Shown: piece after piece, positions 54,130 through 64,000 of the stretch
How positions within the stretch are numbered: position 1 is the stretch's first letter
Layout: the number at the start of each line of letters is the position of its first letter
Assembly (NCBI GenBank): GCA_964034945.1
Contig: OZ035961.1
Location: forward strand, 61,492,084-61,556,083
From: Chrysopilus asiliformis
Taxonomy: Eukaryota > Arthropoda > Insecta > Diptera > Rhagionidae
Direction of reading: 5' to 3'
DNA length: 64,000 bases
Notes under the pieces: generated by a model
Databases searched by the model: none
The model's input: only the letters and a program-made list of their open reading frames with translations
What the model was told of the DNA's origin: nothing
Program-made: the position numbers and the translations under genes

Positions 54130-56209
54130 CCTCCCACCTTAGATTGCTGATTCTCCTGAATTAGCTTAATTTTAAAATTTTTTTGTTTACAAAAAAGTAT
54201 TAATATTATTATTACAATTAGGACAATACTTCCTGTTCCTAGGCTGTAATTTACAATTTTATGAAAATTCAATTCTTTAATTTCTTTCAAATTCTTTTCT
54301 TGATGTAAAGATATGTTTTGAAAAACTAATCTTTCATCATGTAATGTCAAATTTTCGTTTATTGGTATTACAAATCTTTCTGTAAATTCAAATACATTGT
54401 TACTAAACGTTATATTATTTATGTTTATTGAGCAGTTGAAGAAATTTATTATAAAATTTCCACTTAAACTAAGTTTTCTTTCGTCACAAGAACTCTTAAA
54501 ATTTATATTTTTTACATTGTTTAGTATTATGAGGTTATTCTCTATGTCTATTATTTCATTTTTTATCGACCAATTTACAAATTTTCTTAACCATACACAG
54601 CCTTATTAATAAAAAATCCCTAACACGGAGATAACTCATGTGCTAACTAACTCCGAGATAGCAAACTTATCCATTAGATAACTATTCTTATTAATAAAAA
54701 ATTTTCCTCCATATAATAGCTAACTCGTATTTTATTTAAAAATTTAGCTGGAATACGGCAACCCTTGTGCCGAATTGTACCAAAAAATACGAAAATCTTT
54801 TACATTTAAGTCAAATTTTGGTTTTTTAAATCCGTTTCCTTGGAGACGATATTAAAATAAGTCATATTTTGGTTTTTTAAATCCGTTTCCTTGGAGACAA
54901 TATTAAAATAGGAGTGAAATTAATGTTTTTATTTTAATTGTGATTCACTGCAAAGTAATTAAAAGTGGAAAATTTAAAAATTGAAGGAAAGCGATCAGAA
55001 AAGTGGTGTTCAAGTGATAAGATAATATAATATAATAACATAAATTGCATTTTTTTAATGGATCATTGTTTCTTATAGTCATTATTGCAAGAGTTATGTG
55101 CCGTCAAGAGTTATCAACTCGTTAACTCGAGGGAATCGGTATGTTAGCTAACAGAGAGTTAACTAACGTCAGTTAACTCTTAAAATTTTTTATTAATAAG
55201 AATTTCGAGTTATCCACTGCGTAAACCATTGATAAAAGTTAACTAACGTTTATTAATAAGGCTGACAATGTTTACTCGGCCTTAATTCTTTTAAATTTAG
55301 ATCGGGTTTAAATGATAAAATTTTGTCTTCATATCTGATTACATATTCTAATTCTTCGTCAATTTGTTTGTTATTTGTATTCGCTATTGGGATTAACAAT
55401 CTTTTATTTGTTTTAAACATTCTAATTGGAATTTTAATGGCAAATACTATCGAATTTTCATTAAATTTAGCAATTCCTGTTCTAATATTACTTAATTTTT
55501 TTATGTCAATTTTATGTTCTTTTATTTCTTGTTCACTTAGGATATTTGGATGAATAATTCCTACCTTGGCTGAGATTATATTGTCTTGAATTTGTTCTAT
55601 TTGTTCTTTTAGTGAATTTATTCTTAATTGTTGCTCAAGATAGATTTCTTTTTCTAGTATTTGTCTTTCAAAGACTTTAATATTTTCTAATTCTTTAATA
55701 ATTTTATTTCTATCAGCTTCAATAATGTTTTTTAATAATGTAAAAGCATTATTAAAATTGTCGTTAATTTTAATTTGTTCGTTGAGAGAACTGATTACGT
55801 TGTGGTTGTTTTTGTCTGTTACTGTAAGATGTGATTCTATGTCTCGTTTGTCGTCTTCGTCCAATGTTCCAAAAAGCCATTTCAATCCTTTTCCGACGAG
55901 ATTAATTAAACCTCTTTTGCTTCGGTTAGGAAGTAGCGTAAACGTCTTACTTTTGATTGAAGTAATTTGTTTAATCAGTACGTTTTTATTAGTAATATTT
56001 AGTTGTTCTACATTATGTTCGAGGTCTGTTATAATATCTATAATGTCATTTGGGTGTATTATATGTAAAATGATGTCGTATCTGTCAATTATTTCAACTT
56101 GGTTTATTTTGATTTCTGAGAATCCGAGCTCTGAATGAATTTCTTCAATGGTTAGAGTTGATTGAATTGGTGGGATTAGGATTAGAATTATTATCCATAT
56201 GATTTTCAT
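54130..56209 (-). pseudogene. env: Errantivirus-like env, interrupted by an inverted-repeat element
   Basis: Env at 55265-56209 starts at the ATG overlapping the end of pol by ~65 bp. It has a hydrophobic signal peptide (residues 1-17), a basic cleavage site (NRSKRG, ~residue 97-102) followed by the F-type fusion region LINLVGKGLKWLFGTLD, and coiled-coil sequence. The frame is cut at 55264 by the insert 54598-55264. Past it, env resumes (54130-54597) with a transmembrane segment (SIVLIVIIILILF) and a short cytoplasmic tail. Such env proteins are related to the baculovirus F protein and let errantiviruses leave the cell. As found, this copy is disrupted. Confidence 0.85.
54598..55264. mobile_element. 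Nested inverted-repeat MITE in env
   Basis: CAGCCTTATTAATAA at the left and its complement at the right; ACA on both sides may be a 3-bp duplication. Inside, a second inverted pair (CTTATTAATAAAAAATTTT at 54687-54705 and its complement at 55182-55200) suggests a copy within a copy. A ~51-bp tandem duplication (TTTTGGTTTTTTAAATCCG) lies at about 54816-54910. Non-coding. Confidence 0.75.
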
Positions 56210-57899
56210 CAGTTTGACCTGTGAATTTAAAAGGACGTTTTATATTGTTAACATGAATATTATGTAGCTTGTGTTTTCTAAATTTTGGTTCCTCTTTATG
56301 GCGGAGTGACTTATAATTCTTTATAAAACCTGTCGTTCTAGTTTCAACGTAATTTTCCCGATTTTTATTTATTTTGTTTATTGTTTGATTTTTCTTTTCT
56401 CTTAGTCTTTGGTTTATGATTTCAAAATTAATTTTGTGGTGCTGTACTTGAATTGGGGTACATTTTATGGTAGAGTGATATGAGTTATTATAAAACGTGA
56501 TTGCGTTCAGAATTTGAGTTTTTATTGGTTGTTTGTCTTCGAGATTTAGGGCTCTAATTTTTTCAGTCACGGTATTGTTTAGTCGTTCAATGTCGGAGTT
56601 TCCGGTATGGTTATTTGGTTTTGTTAAATGGAATTCGATATTCTCATTCTTGCAAAAATCTTGTACGTTTTTAGAACCAAATTCATTGTCAAAGACAAAT
56701 TTTTTGCATTTTCCGTGGATGGAAATAAATTGTTTCAATTTCTCTACTATTGTTCGGCTATTTCTATCTTCCAGGTAAAGACATGTTGCAAATTTGGAAA
56801 ATTTGTCTATAAAATTTATAAATGAATGTTTACTATTAACGTAGACGTCAACATGAACAATTTCATTGATTTCTGAGAGGGTTTCCGTTAAGGAGAATTT
56901 GTTTTTGATAGGATTTCTATCAAACTTGGCTGATGAACAGATTTCGCAATTGTTTACTATTTTCCAAATCTCAGTTTTTAGATTTGGGTGGTAAATCTTC
57001 TTTTTCATTCCTTCATAAGTGGGAATGATTTCTGAATGACCTATTTCTTTTTTGTGGAAAACCGCTATTTGTTTTCTTAAAGTTTCTTCATCCTCTATAT
57101 CTGTAACAAAATTACTACATTTAACGAAATGCATGATATTACGACTTGGATATAGTGTAATTAGTTTCAGCTGGAGTTGGTTATATTCATGATCATTTAG
57201 ATTTGTATAAATTCCTATTTTGGATTTATGATTCAAATATCTCCGTAAAATGTCACTAACGTTATCGTTATGTAAATCATTTTTATCGATATAAATTCTT
57301 CGGTTTTTAAAAATGGTTTCGAATTCTTTTTCTTTGTTTTCTAAAAAGATTATTTGTGTTTTAAATCGATTGACTACTGTATCTAATATTGGGATATGGT
57401 CTTCTGAATTCTCTTCTTGGGAGTGTATAGTTTGTACTTCTATTGATTCTCTTGCATTATTGTCTTCTTCGCAATTGTTAATGTCTTCTATTTTTTTGTT
57501 TAGAATATCAATTAAAATGTTGCAACTCTCAGAGTTAGAATTTGTACCCAAATTATCGGTACTGATGTCCAAATTTTCGAAATCCTCTGAGAATATTTCA
57601 TTTAAAACCTTTCCTAAATCTTCGTTTACCAATATATTTTCTGTAGAATCAGAAATATTTTTATCAGGTTTCCTGTCGGTTTTATTAATTGAATTAATTT
57701 CTTGAGTATCATTATTGATTCTGCTCAGAAAGTCTGCTATTTTGTTCTCTTTACCTTTGATATATTCTATTTTGATATTGTATTCTCCCAATTGAATTAA
57801 CCATCTTTGCAATCTTGGACTGATATCCTTACCAGTATATTTTGTGTGTAACCATTTTATTGGCTGATGATCTGTTTGTAATTCGAATTCCCTTCCAAA
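56145..57899 (-). pseudogene. pol: Errantivirus-like pol, RNase H end and integrase
   Basis: Continues the pol frame beyond an in-frame stop at 57900-57902. It has the end of RNase H (TDHQPIKWLH, QRWLIQLGEYNIKIEYIKG), an acidic linker (~170 residues, long for the family), the zinc finger (HKKEIGHSEIIPTYEGMKKK, CEICSSAKF), and the integrase core VHVDVYVNSKHSFINF (D), KKFVFDNEFGS (D), HTGNSDIERLNNT (E). Ends inside env. Confidence 0.88.
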
Positions 57900-59530
57900 T
57901 TAATAGGGTCTAAAGTATCTTACTCCCCAGACTATAGCTAGTAATTCTTTTTCTATCGTTGAATAGTTTTTTTCATGATTGTTAAGGGTTCGGGAGGCAT
58001 AGCAAACAGGATGACTATCTTGTGTCAGTACTGCCCCTATCGCAAAGTTACTAGCATCTGTGATAAGTTTAAATGGTTTGTTATAGTTGGGGTAGCGGAG
58101 AATTGGGTGATTGGTAATGAGTTCCTTTAATTTTTCGAAGGCAGAAATGAAACACGGATCATTTATGTTGATCTTAGAATCTTTTTTCAGATATTTTGTC
58201 ATTGGTTGGGCGATTTTGGCATAATATTTTATAAATTTTCTGTAATATCCTGTGATTCCTAAGAAGGATTTGATTTGCTTTGGGTTTCTAGGAAGTTTTA
58301 AATTTTGAATAACTTCGATTTTTGTGGGGTTTGGCCGTATGCCATCTGTAGTCAATATGTGTCCAAGGTATTCAGTTTCTTTTAAAAGAAAGTTACATTT
58401 ATCGACTTGGATTTTTAATTTTGATTCTTGCAATCTATCAAGTATTTTTTTTATGCTCAATAGATGTTCCTCAAGAGAGATACTGAATATGAGGATATCG
58501 TCTAGGTAAACTACACATATTTTGTTTATGTAGTCCCTGAGAATCGCATTCATTAGTCTCTGAAAAGTCGAAGGTGCATTTTTCAGGCCGAAGGGCATTC
58601 TGATATATTCATAATGACCGTCGGGAGTGGAAAATGCAGTTTTCTTCTGATCTTCAGTTTTCACAAGAATTTGGTGAAACCCTTTGGCTAAATCAAGGGT
58701 TGTGAAATATTGAGCTCTTCCCAATTTGTCGAATATATTGTCAATATTCGGAATTGGGAATTTATCACTAACTGTGATTTCGTTTAATTTGCGGTAGTCA
58801 ATGACTATTCTCCACTTTTGTTCACCGGAATTATCAGGCTTTTTTGGGACTATCCAAAGGGGTGAGTTATAAGGGGAATTACTTTCTTTAATGATTCCTT
58901 GGGAAAGCATTTCGGCTATCTGTTTTTTTATTTCTTTCTCATGTATTTGGGGGTATCGATAAATTTTTGAATATACAGGGTTGTTTGTAGTCGTAATAAT
59001 TTCATGCTGTATTTCATGAGTGAAAGAGAGTTGATCTCCTTCTTTGAAAAATAGATCCTGGTAGTTTTTTAATAATTGTGAAATCAACTTGTATTCTTCT
59101 TCATTCAAATTGTTTAGTTTAACGTTTGACATTAGGTTTCCTGTACGGATGTTTGGCATCGATATCTCGTTTATTTCATACGGATAATTATCTTCGAATA
59201 ATATTGGGTTTTTGTTGATTTCTAATCGTCTTTTTCCGATATTTATTGTTGCTTTCAAAGCTGTCAGAACATTTTGGCCAATTATTGCATCGTATTTCCT
59301 GTTTAAGGGAATTACTTTCCATGAAATAGTGCCTTTTGATAAAAATTCTTTTGGAATTGGGGTTATTATTTCGTGATCTACTGAATTTATACCATTGATT
59401 GTTGAGTAAAATAAAGGGTTTTCGAGTTTTATTTGAGGGAAGTTTTCTATAAATTGAGGTTTTATTATACTAGTTTCGGAACCAGTATCAATAAGGCATT
59501 TTAACTTTTGGTGACCTATCGTAAGAGTTA
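57900..59530 (-). pseudogene. pol: Errantivirus-like pol, protease, reverse transcriptase and RNase H
   Basis: Overlapping the end of gag by frameshift, the frame holds the protease site CLIDTGSETSII (59478-59489 for DTGS) and GQNVLTALKATIN. RT follows: KKPDNSGEQKWRIVIDYRKL, YFTTLDLAKGFHQILV (D), FSTPDGHYEYIRMPFGLKNA, VVYLDDILIFS (catalytic YLDD), GHILTTDGIRPNP, then RNase H (ITDASNFAIGAVLTQ, TLNNHEKNYSTIEKELLAIV). It ends at a TAA (57900-57902) six codons past WGVRYF, the only stop in pol. All catalytic residues seen are intact up to there. Confidence 0.9.
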
Positions 59531-60454
59531 CTATTGGTAATTTTGATCCCGAGGCTCGATTGGAAAATTTGATCGTTGGACATTGTCAATTTCCATTGGT
59601 TCTGCGGATTGATTATTTAATTCATTATTTGCATTTGGGTTGGAACGGTTTAATTGAAACCTGTTTGAATTGGAAGAATTTAATCTTCCGGAATTGTTGC
59701 TATTATTAAACGGTCTATTGTTGATATTCGGTCTGTTTATATTTTGGTTGTGATAATTTCCATTATGGTTCGGATTTTTATTGGAAGAATTGTTGTAATT
59801 ACGGTTCGGATTAGTTTGATTGAAATTATTGGTATTGTTATTACGGTTGTTGTTATTTTGTCTACCCTGATACGTTTGATTGTAATTACTCTGTTCTTTA
59901 TGTGGTCTGTTAGTCTCACGGTTATTGTTTTTGAAAACATTTTTGAATTTTCTGTGGGCAATGTTAATTGCTCTTTCGTCGTCTAGCAATTTAAGTTCTG
60001 CAAATTTATTATGAATTTTGATTAAAGTAGAATTTCTTTCTATATTACCGCGAACTAGACTATCAATTTTTTCAGCAACTATCCCTACAAGATGCCTGTC
60101 GTTATTTTCAGGCGAGTAAATTACTGTTCTATTTTCTATCTCTTCAAAATTGTACAATTCATTTAACTTATAATTTGCAGATTTAACTATTTCAAAAAGT
60201 TCTCTAAGATTTCCTACCTTGGCGTTTCTGCATTCGTTGATGAGGTCAATGTGGTCCTTACGAGGGCGAAAATGTAATTTCAGCTCGGCCTTTGCAGTTT
60301 CCCATGTTAATCCATCTCCGAGTCGTTGGATACACCTTTTAGCTTCGCCTAGAATTTTTTTTAATTCTTGTTCGTTGGCCATGTTTCGTTGAATTTCGTT
60401 ATCGTGGAATCGATTGAAGTCAAAATTTCTGTTACAATTGATTCTATTATTCAT
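59531..60454 (-). CDS. gag: Errantivirus-like gag
   Basis: 307 residues from the first ATG after the leader. Residues ~30-170 are the capsid-like part (KKILGEAKRCIQRLGDGLTW, LINECRNAKVGNLRELFEIV, IKIHNKFAELKLLDDERAIN). Residues 180-290 are extremely Asn-rich (NNNNRNNNTNNFNQTNPN) and basic, replacing zinc knuckles, as is usual in gypsy-type errantiviruses. Length is below the ~400 of many relatives, so an N-terminal part may be missing or the family may be compact. Stop at 59531; pol overlaps in another frame. Confidence 0.88.
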   Translation of the reverse strand: MNNRINCNRNFDFNRFHDNEIQRNMANEQELKKILGEAKRCIQRLGDGLTWETAKAELKLHFRPRKDHIDLINECRNAKVGNLRELFEIVKSANYKLNELYNFEEIENRTVIYSPENNDRHLVGIVAEKIDSLVRGNIERNSTLIKIHNKFAELKLLDDERAINIAHRKFKNVFKNNNRETNRPHKEQSNYNQTYQGRQNNNNRNNNTNNFNQTNPNRNYNNSSNKNPNHNGNYHNQNINRPNINNRPFNNSNNSGRLNSSNSNRFQLNRSNPNANNELNNQSAEPMEIDNVQRSNFPIEPRDQNYQ

Positions 60455-60732
60455 AAAATTTCACAATTTTTAAATTTTCACTTTTATGATTTTAACACTG
60501 TATGTTATTTAAACTTTGTTTTTGTTTTCACCTTTTTTTTTGCTTTTATTCTGTTATGTAACTTCTATTTCGTCTGATTCTATTTATCCATGTAACTTTA
60601 CAATTTTAAATTTTCACTTTTAAAACTTTATTTCCGTTTTCACTTGTTTTTCTACGATCTTCACATTACTTTGGTTCTTAAATTTTTCACTGGATCCCTT
60701 CTCTTTAGAGTGGTGATCCTACCAACTGCGCC
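60455..60732 (-). promoter_or_regulatory. Errantivirus-like 5' leader and primer-binding site
   Basis: The leader lies between the 5' LTR and gag. The minus strand at 60715-60733 reads TGGCGCAGTTGGTAGGATC, the tRNA-Ser-type primer site of 17.6/297-like elements, overlapping the LTR by one base. Confidence 0.85.
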
Positions 60733-61110
60733 AGTAATTTACTTTTTGCAACTTAGGTTGATAAAAAAAGTATATTTAGAAATAAAACAAACTTTAGTTT
60801 GAATCAAATTTATTTAATGATGTTAACTGGTTGAAACTTCGGCTTCAACTGCTCCTCTTAATTCTAATTACAATCTTTCGAGTTTTATCTTCAGTGACTT
60901 CGTTATCGCATATTGATGCATTTATTGCAGACGCTGAGTCGGCAATTCAATGGCTGCATTTATTTCAGACGCTGAGTCGGCAATTCAATGGCTGCATTTA
61001 TTTCAGACGCTGAGTCGGCAGTTCCCATGTTTTGTAGAAACTCTACTATACTTGGTCGGATGTTCATATCAGGTGTCTCTTTGTTATGGCTAAAGTATGG
61101 GGACGTAACT
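60733..61110 (-). mobile_element. Errantivirus-like gypsy element, 5' LTR
   Basis: 378 bp, ~99% like the 3' LTR. Followed by CGCG, the second half of the target duplication. With the 3' LTR it bounds a 7,359-bp element (53752-61110) inserted in the copia gag. Confidence 0.93.
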
Positions 61111-61114
61111 CGCG

Positions 61115-61406
61115 CTGGTCCCTTTGATTGATAAACACTATGGAGTTTATCCCAAATTTCCTTGGACGTCACACAATTCTTAATTTGTTTCAACTCAGAC
61201 GGGGAAATTGTTAAGATCAAATCGGATTTGGCTTTTGCGTCGTTGGATTCCCATTCTTCGACTTTTGATGCTTCACTTGGTTTAGCGCAGGCTCCACTTA
61301 CATATTTCCAGGCTTCATTTTTAATCAGAAGTGGCTCAACTTGGATTTTCCAAGTATTGAAGTTTTCTTTTCCGAGCGGGTCTATTCTAACTGCCGTGTA
61401 ACTCAT
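61115..61406 (-). pseudogene. copia gag, N-terminal part
   Basis: Starts MSYTAVRIDPLGKENFNTWK, the typical copia gag opening, with LTISPSELKQIKNCVTSKEI and LHSVYQSKGPAR. After that the errantivirus interrupts. The frame joins exactly to 53747 when the insert and one CGCG are left out of account. Confidence 0.88.
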
Positions 61407-61552
61407 TTCGATTAATTCTTATTACACGTGATTCGTTTTTTTTCTCGATTCTCGAACTTTCGATTTTTCTTTTAAAATTTTTTAAATTTTTCGTTTCGAT
61501 TTTAAAACACGATTTTCCGTACTTTCGTTTATTTTCGCGCAATGGAAGCGTG

Positions 61553-61566
61553 CTGGGCCCATAACC
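61553..61566 (-). promoter_or_regulatory. copia primer-binding site
   Basis: Minus strand GGTTATGGGCCCAG, the site that pairs with the initiator-methionine tRNA half molecule in copia-type elements. It fixes the end of the 5' LTR at 61567. Confidence 0.88.
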
Positions 61567-61585
61567 TGTAGTTTTATAATATTTA
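61567..61585 (-). mobile_element. copia 5' LTR remnant (19 bp)
   Basis: TGTAGTTTTATAATATTT on the plus strand matches the end of the 3' LTR at 49565; the rest is displaced by the Helitron starting at 61586. Confidence 0.7.
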
Positions 61586-62624
61586 CTAGCAGACCCTACG
61601 TTGGCAGCTAAAAGTTTTTTGTATAAATTTTAGAATGCCAAAAAACCATAAATAACTTAAAAAGTTTTGGGAAAAAATGTTATCCTTACAGGACCGTCCG
61701 TTTCGAATTTTGAAATTCCAACTCCAGATTCGTGATAAGCAACCATGAAAACCTCCCAAAGCCTGTTTTTGCGAGAAAAATTGGAAAAAGGACATTTGCG
61801 TTATCCTTACAGAACTTTACGGTTAGAATTTTGAAATTCCAAACCGGATTCATGATCAGCGACCCTAAAAACCCCCTTATGCCGATTTTTCCGGGGAAAA
61901 ACGGGAAAAAGGATATTTATCCTTACAGGACCTTTCGTGTCGAATTTTGAAAATCTAATATCGGATTCGTGTTAAGCGATCTCAAAAACCCCCTTATGCC
62001 GATTTTTCCGGGGAAAAATGGGAAAAAGGATATTTGCGTTATCCTTTTTTCCGTTTAGAATTTTCAAATTCCAACAGCCAGCTCGTGATCAGCGACCACG
62101 GAAACACCCTACAGCCAGTTTTTCGGAGACAAAATTAGAAAAAGGATATTTGCGTTATCCTTACAGGACCTTCCGTTTCGAATTTTGAAATTCCAACACC
62201 GGATTCGTGATCAGCGACCCCAAAAACCCCATAATGGCAATTTTTCCGGAGAAAAATGGGAAAAAGGATATTTTCATTATCCTTACAGGACCTTCCGTTT
62301 CGAATTTTGAAATTCCAACACCCGATTCGTGATCAGCGACCCCAAAAACCCCATAATGGCAATTTTTCCGGAGAAAAATGGGAAAAAGGATATTTGCGTT
62401 ATCCTTACAGGACCTTCCGTTTCGAATTTTAAAATCTAACATAGCTAAAAACCTGCTCCTGGCAACGCAGATCATTTTGCAAAAAACCGCGTCAAAATCG
62501 GTCCAGTAGTTTTTGAGTTTTGTAATCTCAAACGGACAAACAAACAGACAGACAGACAGACAAACATCCATTTTTAACCGACTTCCAAAAAGGAGGAGGT
62601 TATCAATTCGTTTTTGGTCCAACT
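61586..62624 (-). mobile_element. Helitron, reverse orientation, in the copia 5' LTR
   Basis: On the minus strand it ends ACGTAGGGTCTGCTAG (61586-61601) before a T, the same 3' end as 17526-19098. About six internal ~120-bp repeats with the AAGGATA hairpin follow, then the 5' part with GTTAAAAATGGATG. Its 5' border differs from the 17.5-kb copy: GAATTGATAACCTCCTCCTT and GGAAGTCGG replace TCTATATATATA. The 5' edge is therefore approximate. Confidence 0.7.
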
Positions 62625-62625
62625 T

Positions 62626-62664
62626 TATTTATTTTTTATTTATTTATTTATTTATTTATTTTAT
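62626..62664. repeat. (TATT)n microsatellite
   Basis: About nine TTTA units next to the Helitron 5' edge. Confidence 0.8.
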
Positions 62665-62784
62665 ATCTGTATGGTCACGCAGTACTTGGGTGCCGTTGCA
62701 TGGATTTTGTTGAAACGTTGGTGGATGACAGAGTTCACTCCCTAGTTGGTCCCATTTTAATTTCCCCTCTCTCCGACGTTTCCC

Positions 62785-63470
62785 GGCCTTCCCCTCCCCT
62801 GTCAACTCCCAATCGGATGGTCCGATCGATCTGAAAATTTGTATGCGTACATTTTGGGGGACGGCTAGTGTTTTCCCCTTATCTATTTTCCCCTACCCCT
62901 TTCGCTTCTTAACCCCTCCCCTGTCAACTCCCAATCGGATGGTCCGATCGGTCTGAAAATTTGTATGCGTACCTTTTTGGGGGACGGCTAGTGTTTTCCC
63001 CTTATCTATTTTCCCCTACCCCTTTCGCTTCTTAACCCCTCCCCTGTCAACTCCCAATCGGATGGTCCGATCGATCTGAAAATTTGTATGCGTACATTTT
63101 GGGGGACGGCTAGTGTTTTCCCCTTATCTATTTTCCCCTACCCCTTTCGCTTCTTAACCCCTCCCCTATCAACTCCCAATCGGATGGTCCGATCGATCTG
63201 AAAATTTGTATGCTCACATTTTGGGGGACGGCTAGTGTTTTCCCCTTATCTATTTTCCCCTACCCCTCTCGCTCCTTAACCCCTCCCCTATCAACTCCCA
63301 ATCGGATGGTCCGATCGATCTGAAAATTTGTATGCTCACATTTTGGGGGACGGCTAGTGTTTTCCCCTTATCTATTTTCCCCTACCCCTTTCGCTTCTTA
63401 ACCCCTCCCCTGTCCCCTAATCGGATGGTCCGATCGGTCTGAAAATTTTTATGCGTATATTTTGGGGGGC
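62785..63470. repeat. 122-bp satellite, about 5.5 units
   Basis: Units start (G/A)TCAACTCCCAATCGG at 62801, 62923, 63046, 63168, 63290 and, shortened, 63412. Each contains GGATGGTCCGATCGATCTGA, GGGGGACGGCTAGTGTTTTC and a C-rich CCCCTTATCTATTTTCCCC run. Units are 95-98% alike by eye, so expansion is recent. Confidence 0.92.
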
Positions 63471-63717
63471 AGCGAATCCTTCAACCCTCAAAACAAACAC
63501 ATATGGGGGTTTTTAGGGTCGCCTAATCCAATACTAATGTTTAGAAGTCTGTAAGGTTAACGAAAGGTTTCTGTCGATCTAAAAAATGTTGGTGACCAAA
63601 ATTTTTGCTGTCGACCTCTAAAATTTAGTTTACAACTTACTGTTGCCATCCCTAAAAGTTCGCTGTTTGGAACGATTAAAGTTTTGCTCTACCCATTTCC
63701 TAACATTAAATAGGTAT
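63471..63717. other. Unassigned stretch
   Basis: Contains one GGGGGTTTTTAGGGTCGCCT-like word of the Helitron repeat family near 63506 but no clear ends or frames. Confidence 0.3.
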
Positions 63718-63718
63718 A

Positions 63719-64000
63719 TCCTATAATATAATACGAGGACTGTCGTCCTTCTGTCTGTCAGTCTGTCTGTCTGCACAATGGATCTCGAAAACAGGCCTAA
63801 CGATTTTCATGAAACTTGGGTGTTAGGGATTTTCGGGGACAAAAATACGATCTAGATAGGTATCCCCTCTGAGAAAATTCCCCTTCGACACTCCTCGCCT
63901 GGTATCTTCGAATTCGGTGGTCCGATCTTAATGAAGCTTTACAGTATGACTAAGAAGGCTAAGGGGTTTGATTTTCCACTACAAAACCTGACTTTTCCCT
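63719..64000 (+). mobile_element. Helitron-like 5' end, partial
   Basis: TCCTATAATATAATACGAGG after an A, followed by GTCCTTCTGTCTGTCAGTCT and GGATCTCGAAAACAGGCCTA, a layout shared by Helitron left ends. It runs off the window. Confidence 0.5.

Noticed and set aside
55725..56138. Plus-strand frames opposite env and pol (also at 57313-57705)
   Set aside because: Hydrophobic mirror frames of AT-rich env and pol; no start context or family.

Overview
The window is AT-rich insect nuclear DNA, most likely from a fly (Diptera), and it is almost wholly built of transposable elements, many nested in one another. The case for an insect rests on a host exon coding part of the Fsn/FBXO45 SPRY domain, a DINE-1-like family of Helentron-type short elements, an env-bearing errantivirus-type gypsy element, and copia, BEL/Pao, Transib, mariner and piggyBac families. 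The order Diptera is an inference.

Left third (1-22.9 kb): a Ty3/gypsy gag runs off the left edge (1-595, minus). Then come piggyBac remnants and MITEs (2.1-3.7 kb), Helitron repeat blocks (4.0-4.4 kb), and a CR1/Jockey-like LINE on the minus strand (5.0-9.7 kb) split twice by the same 0.6-kb Helentron-like element. Two fold-back elements and a TIR element follow (10.6-13.5 kb), then a second, GC-richer LINE (13.9-16.3 kb, minus). A BEL/Pao element with an env-like tail (16.4-22.9 kb, minus) has its integrase opened by a complete Helitron (17526-19098).

Middle third (22.9-45.8 kb): a nearly complete but frameshifted Transib transposase gene (RAG1-like) at 23457-25427 is followed by a decayed plus-strand BEL/Pao copy interrupted by a TIR element. 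From 28.9 kb a Helitron landscape starts, with tRNA-like cassettes, 93-bp tandem repeats, a hAT MITE with a perfect target duplication, and Helitron 3' ends. A 4.04-kb segment (35967-40006, again from 40007) is duplicated in tandem and carries a Helitron helicase fragment. An internally deleted mariner sits at 44460-45364.

Right third (45.8-64 kb): the only host exon I recognise (45909-46182, plus) lies 90 bp beyond a Helitron end. It is followed by a piggyBac MITE, a 10-bp satellite and another Helitron end. A minus-strand copia element (49565-61585) is split by a complete LTR errantivirus-like element (53752-61110, 378-bp LTRs, CGCG target duplication), which is itself interrupted by an inverted-repeat element in env. 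The window closes with a reverse Helitron (from 61586), a 122-bp satellite (62.8-63.5 kb) and the start of another Helitron-like element.

The genes do not form a pathway. They are independent mobile elements whose nesting gives a relative chronology. Fsn is the only likely cellular gene, and its other exons are not visible here.
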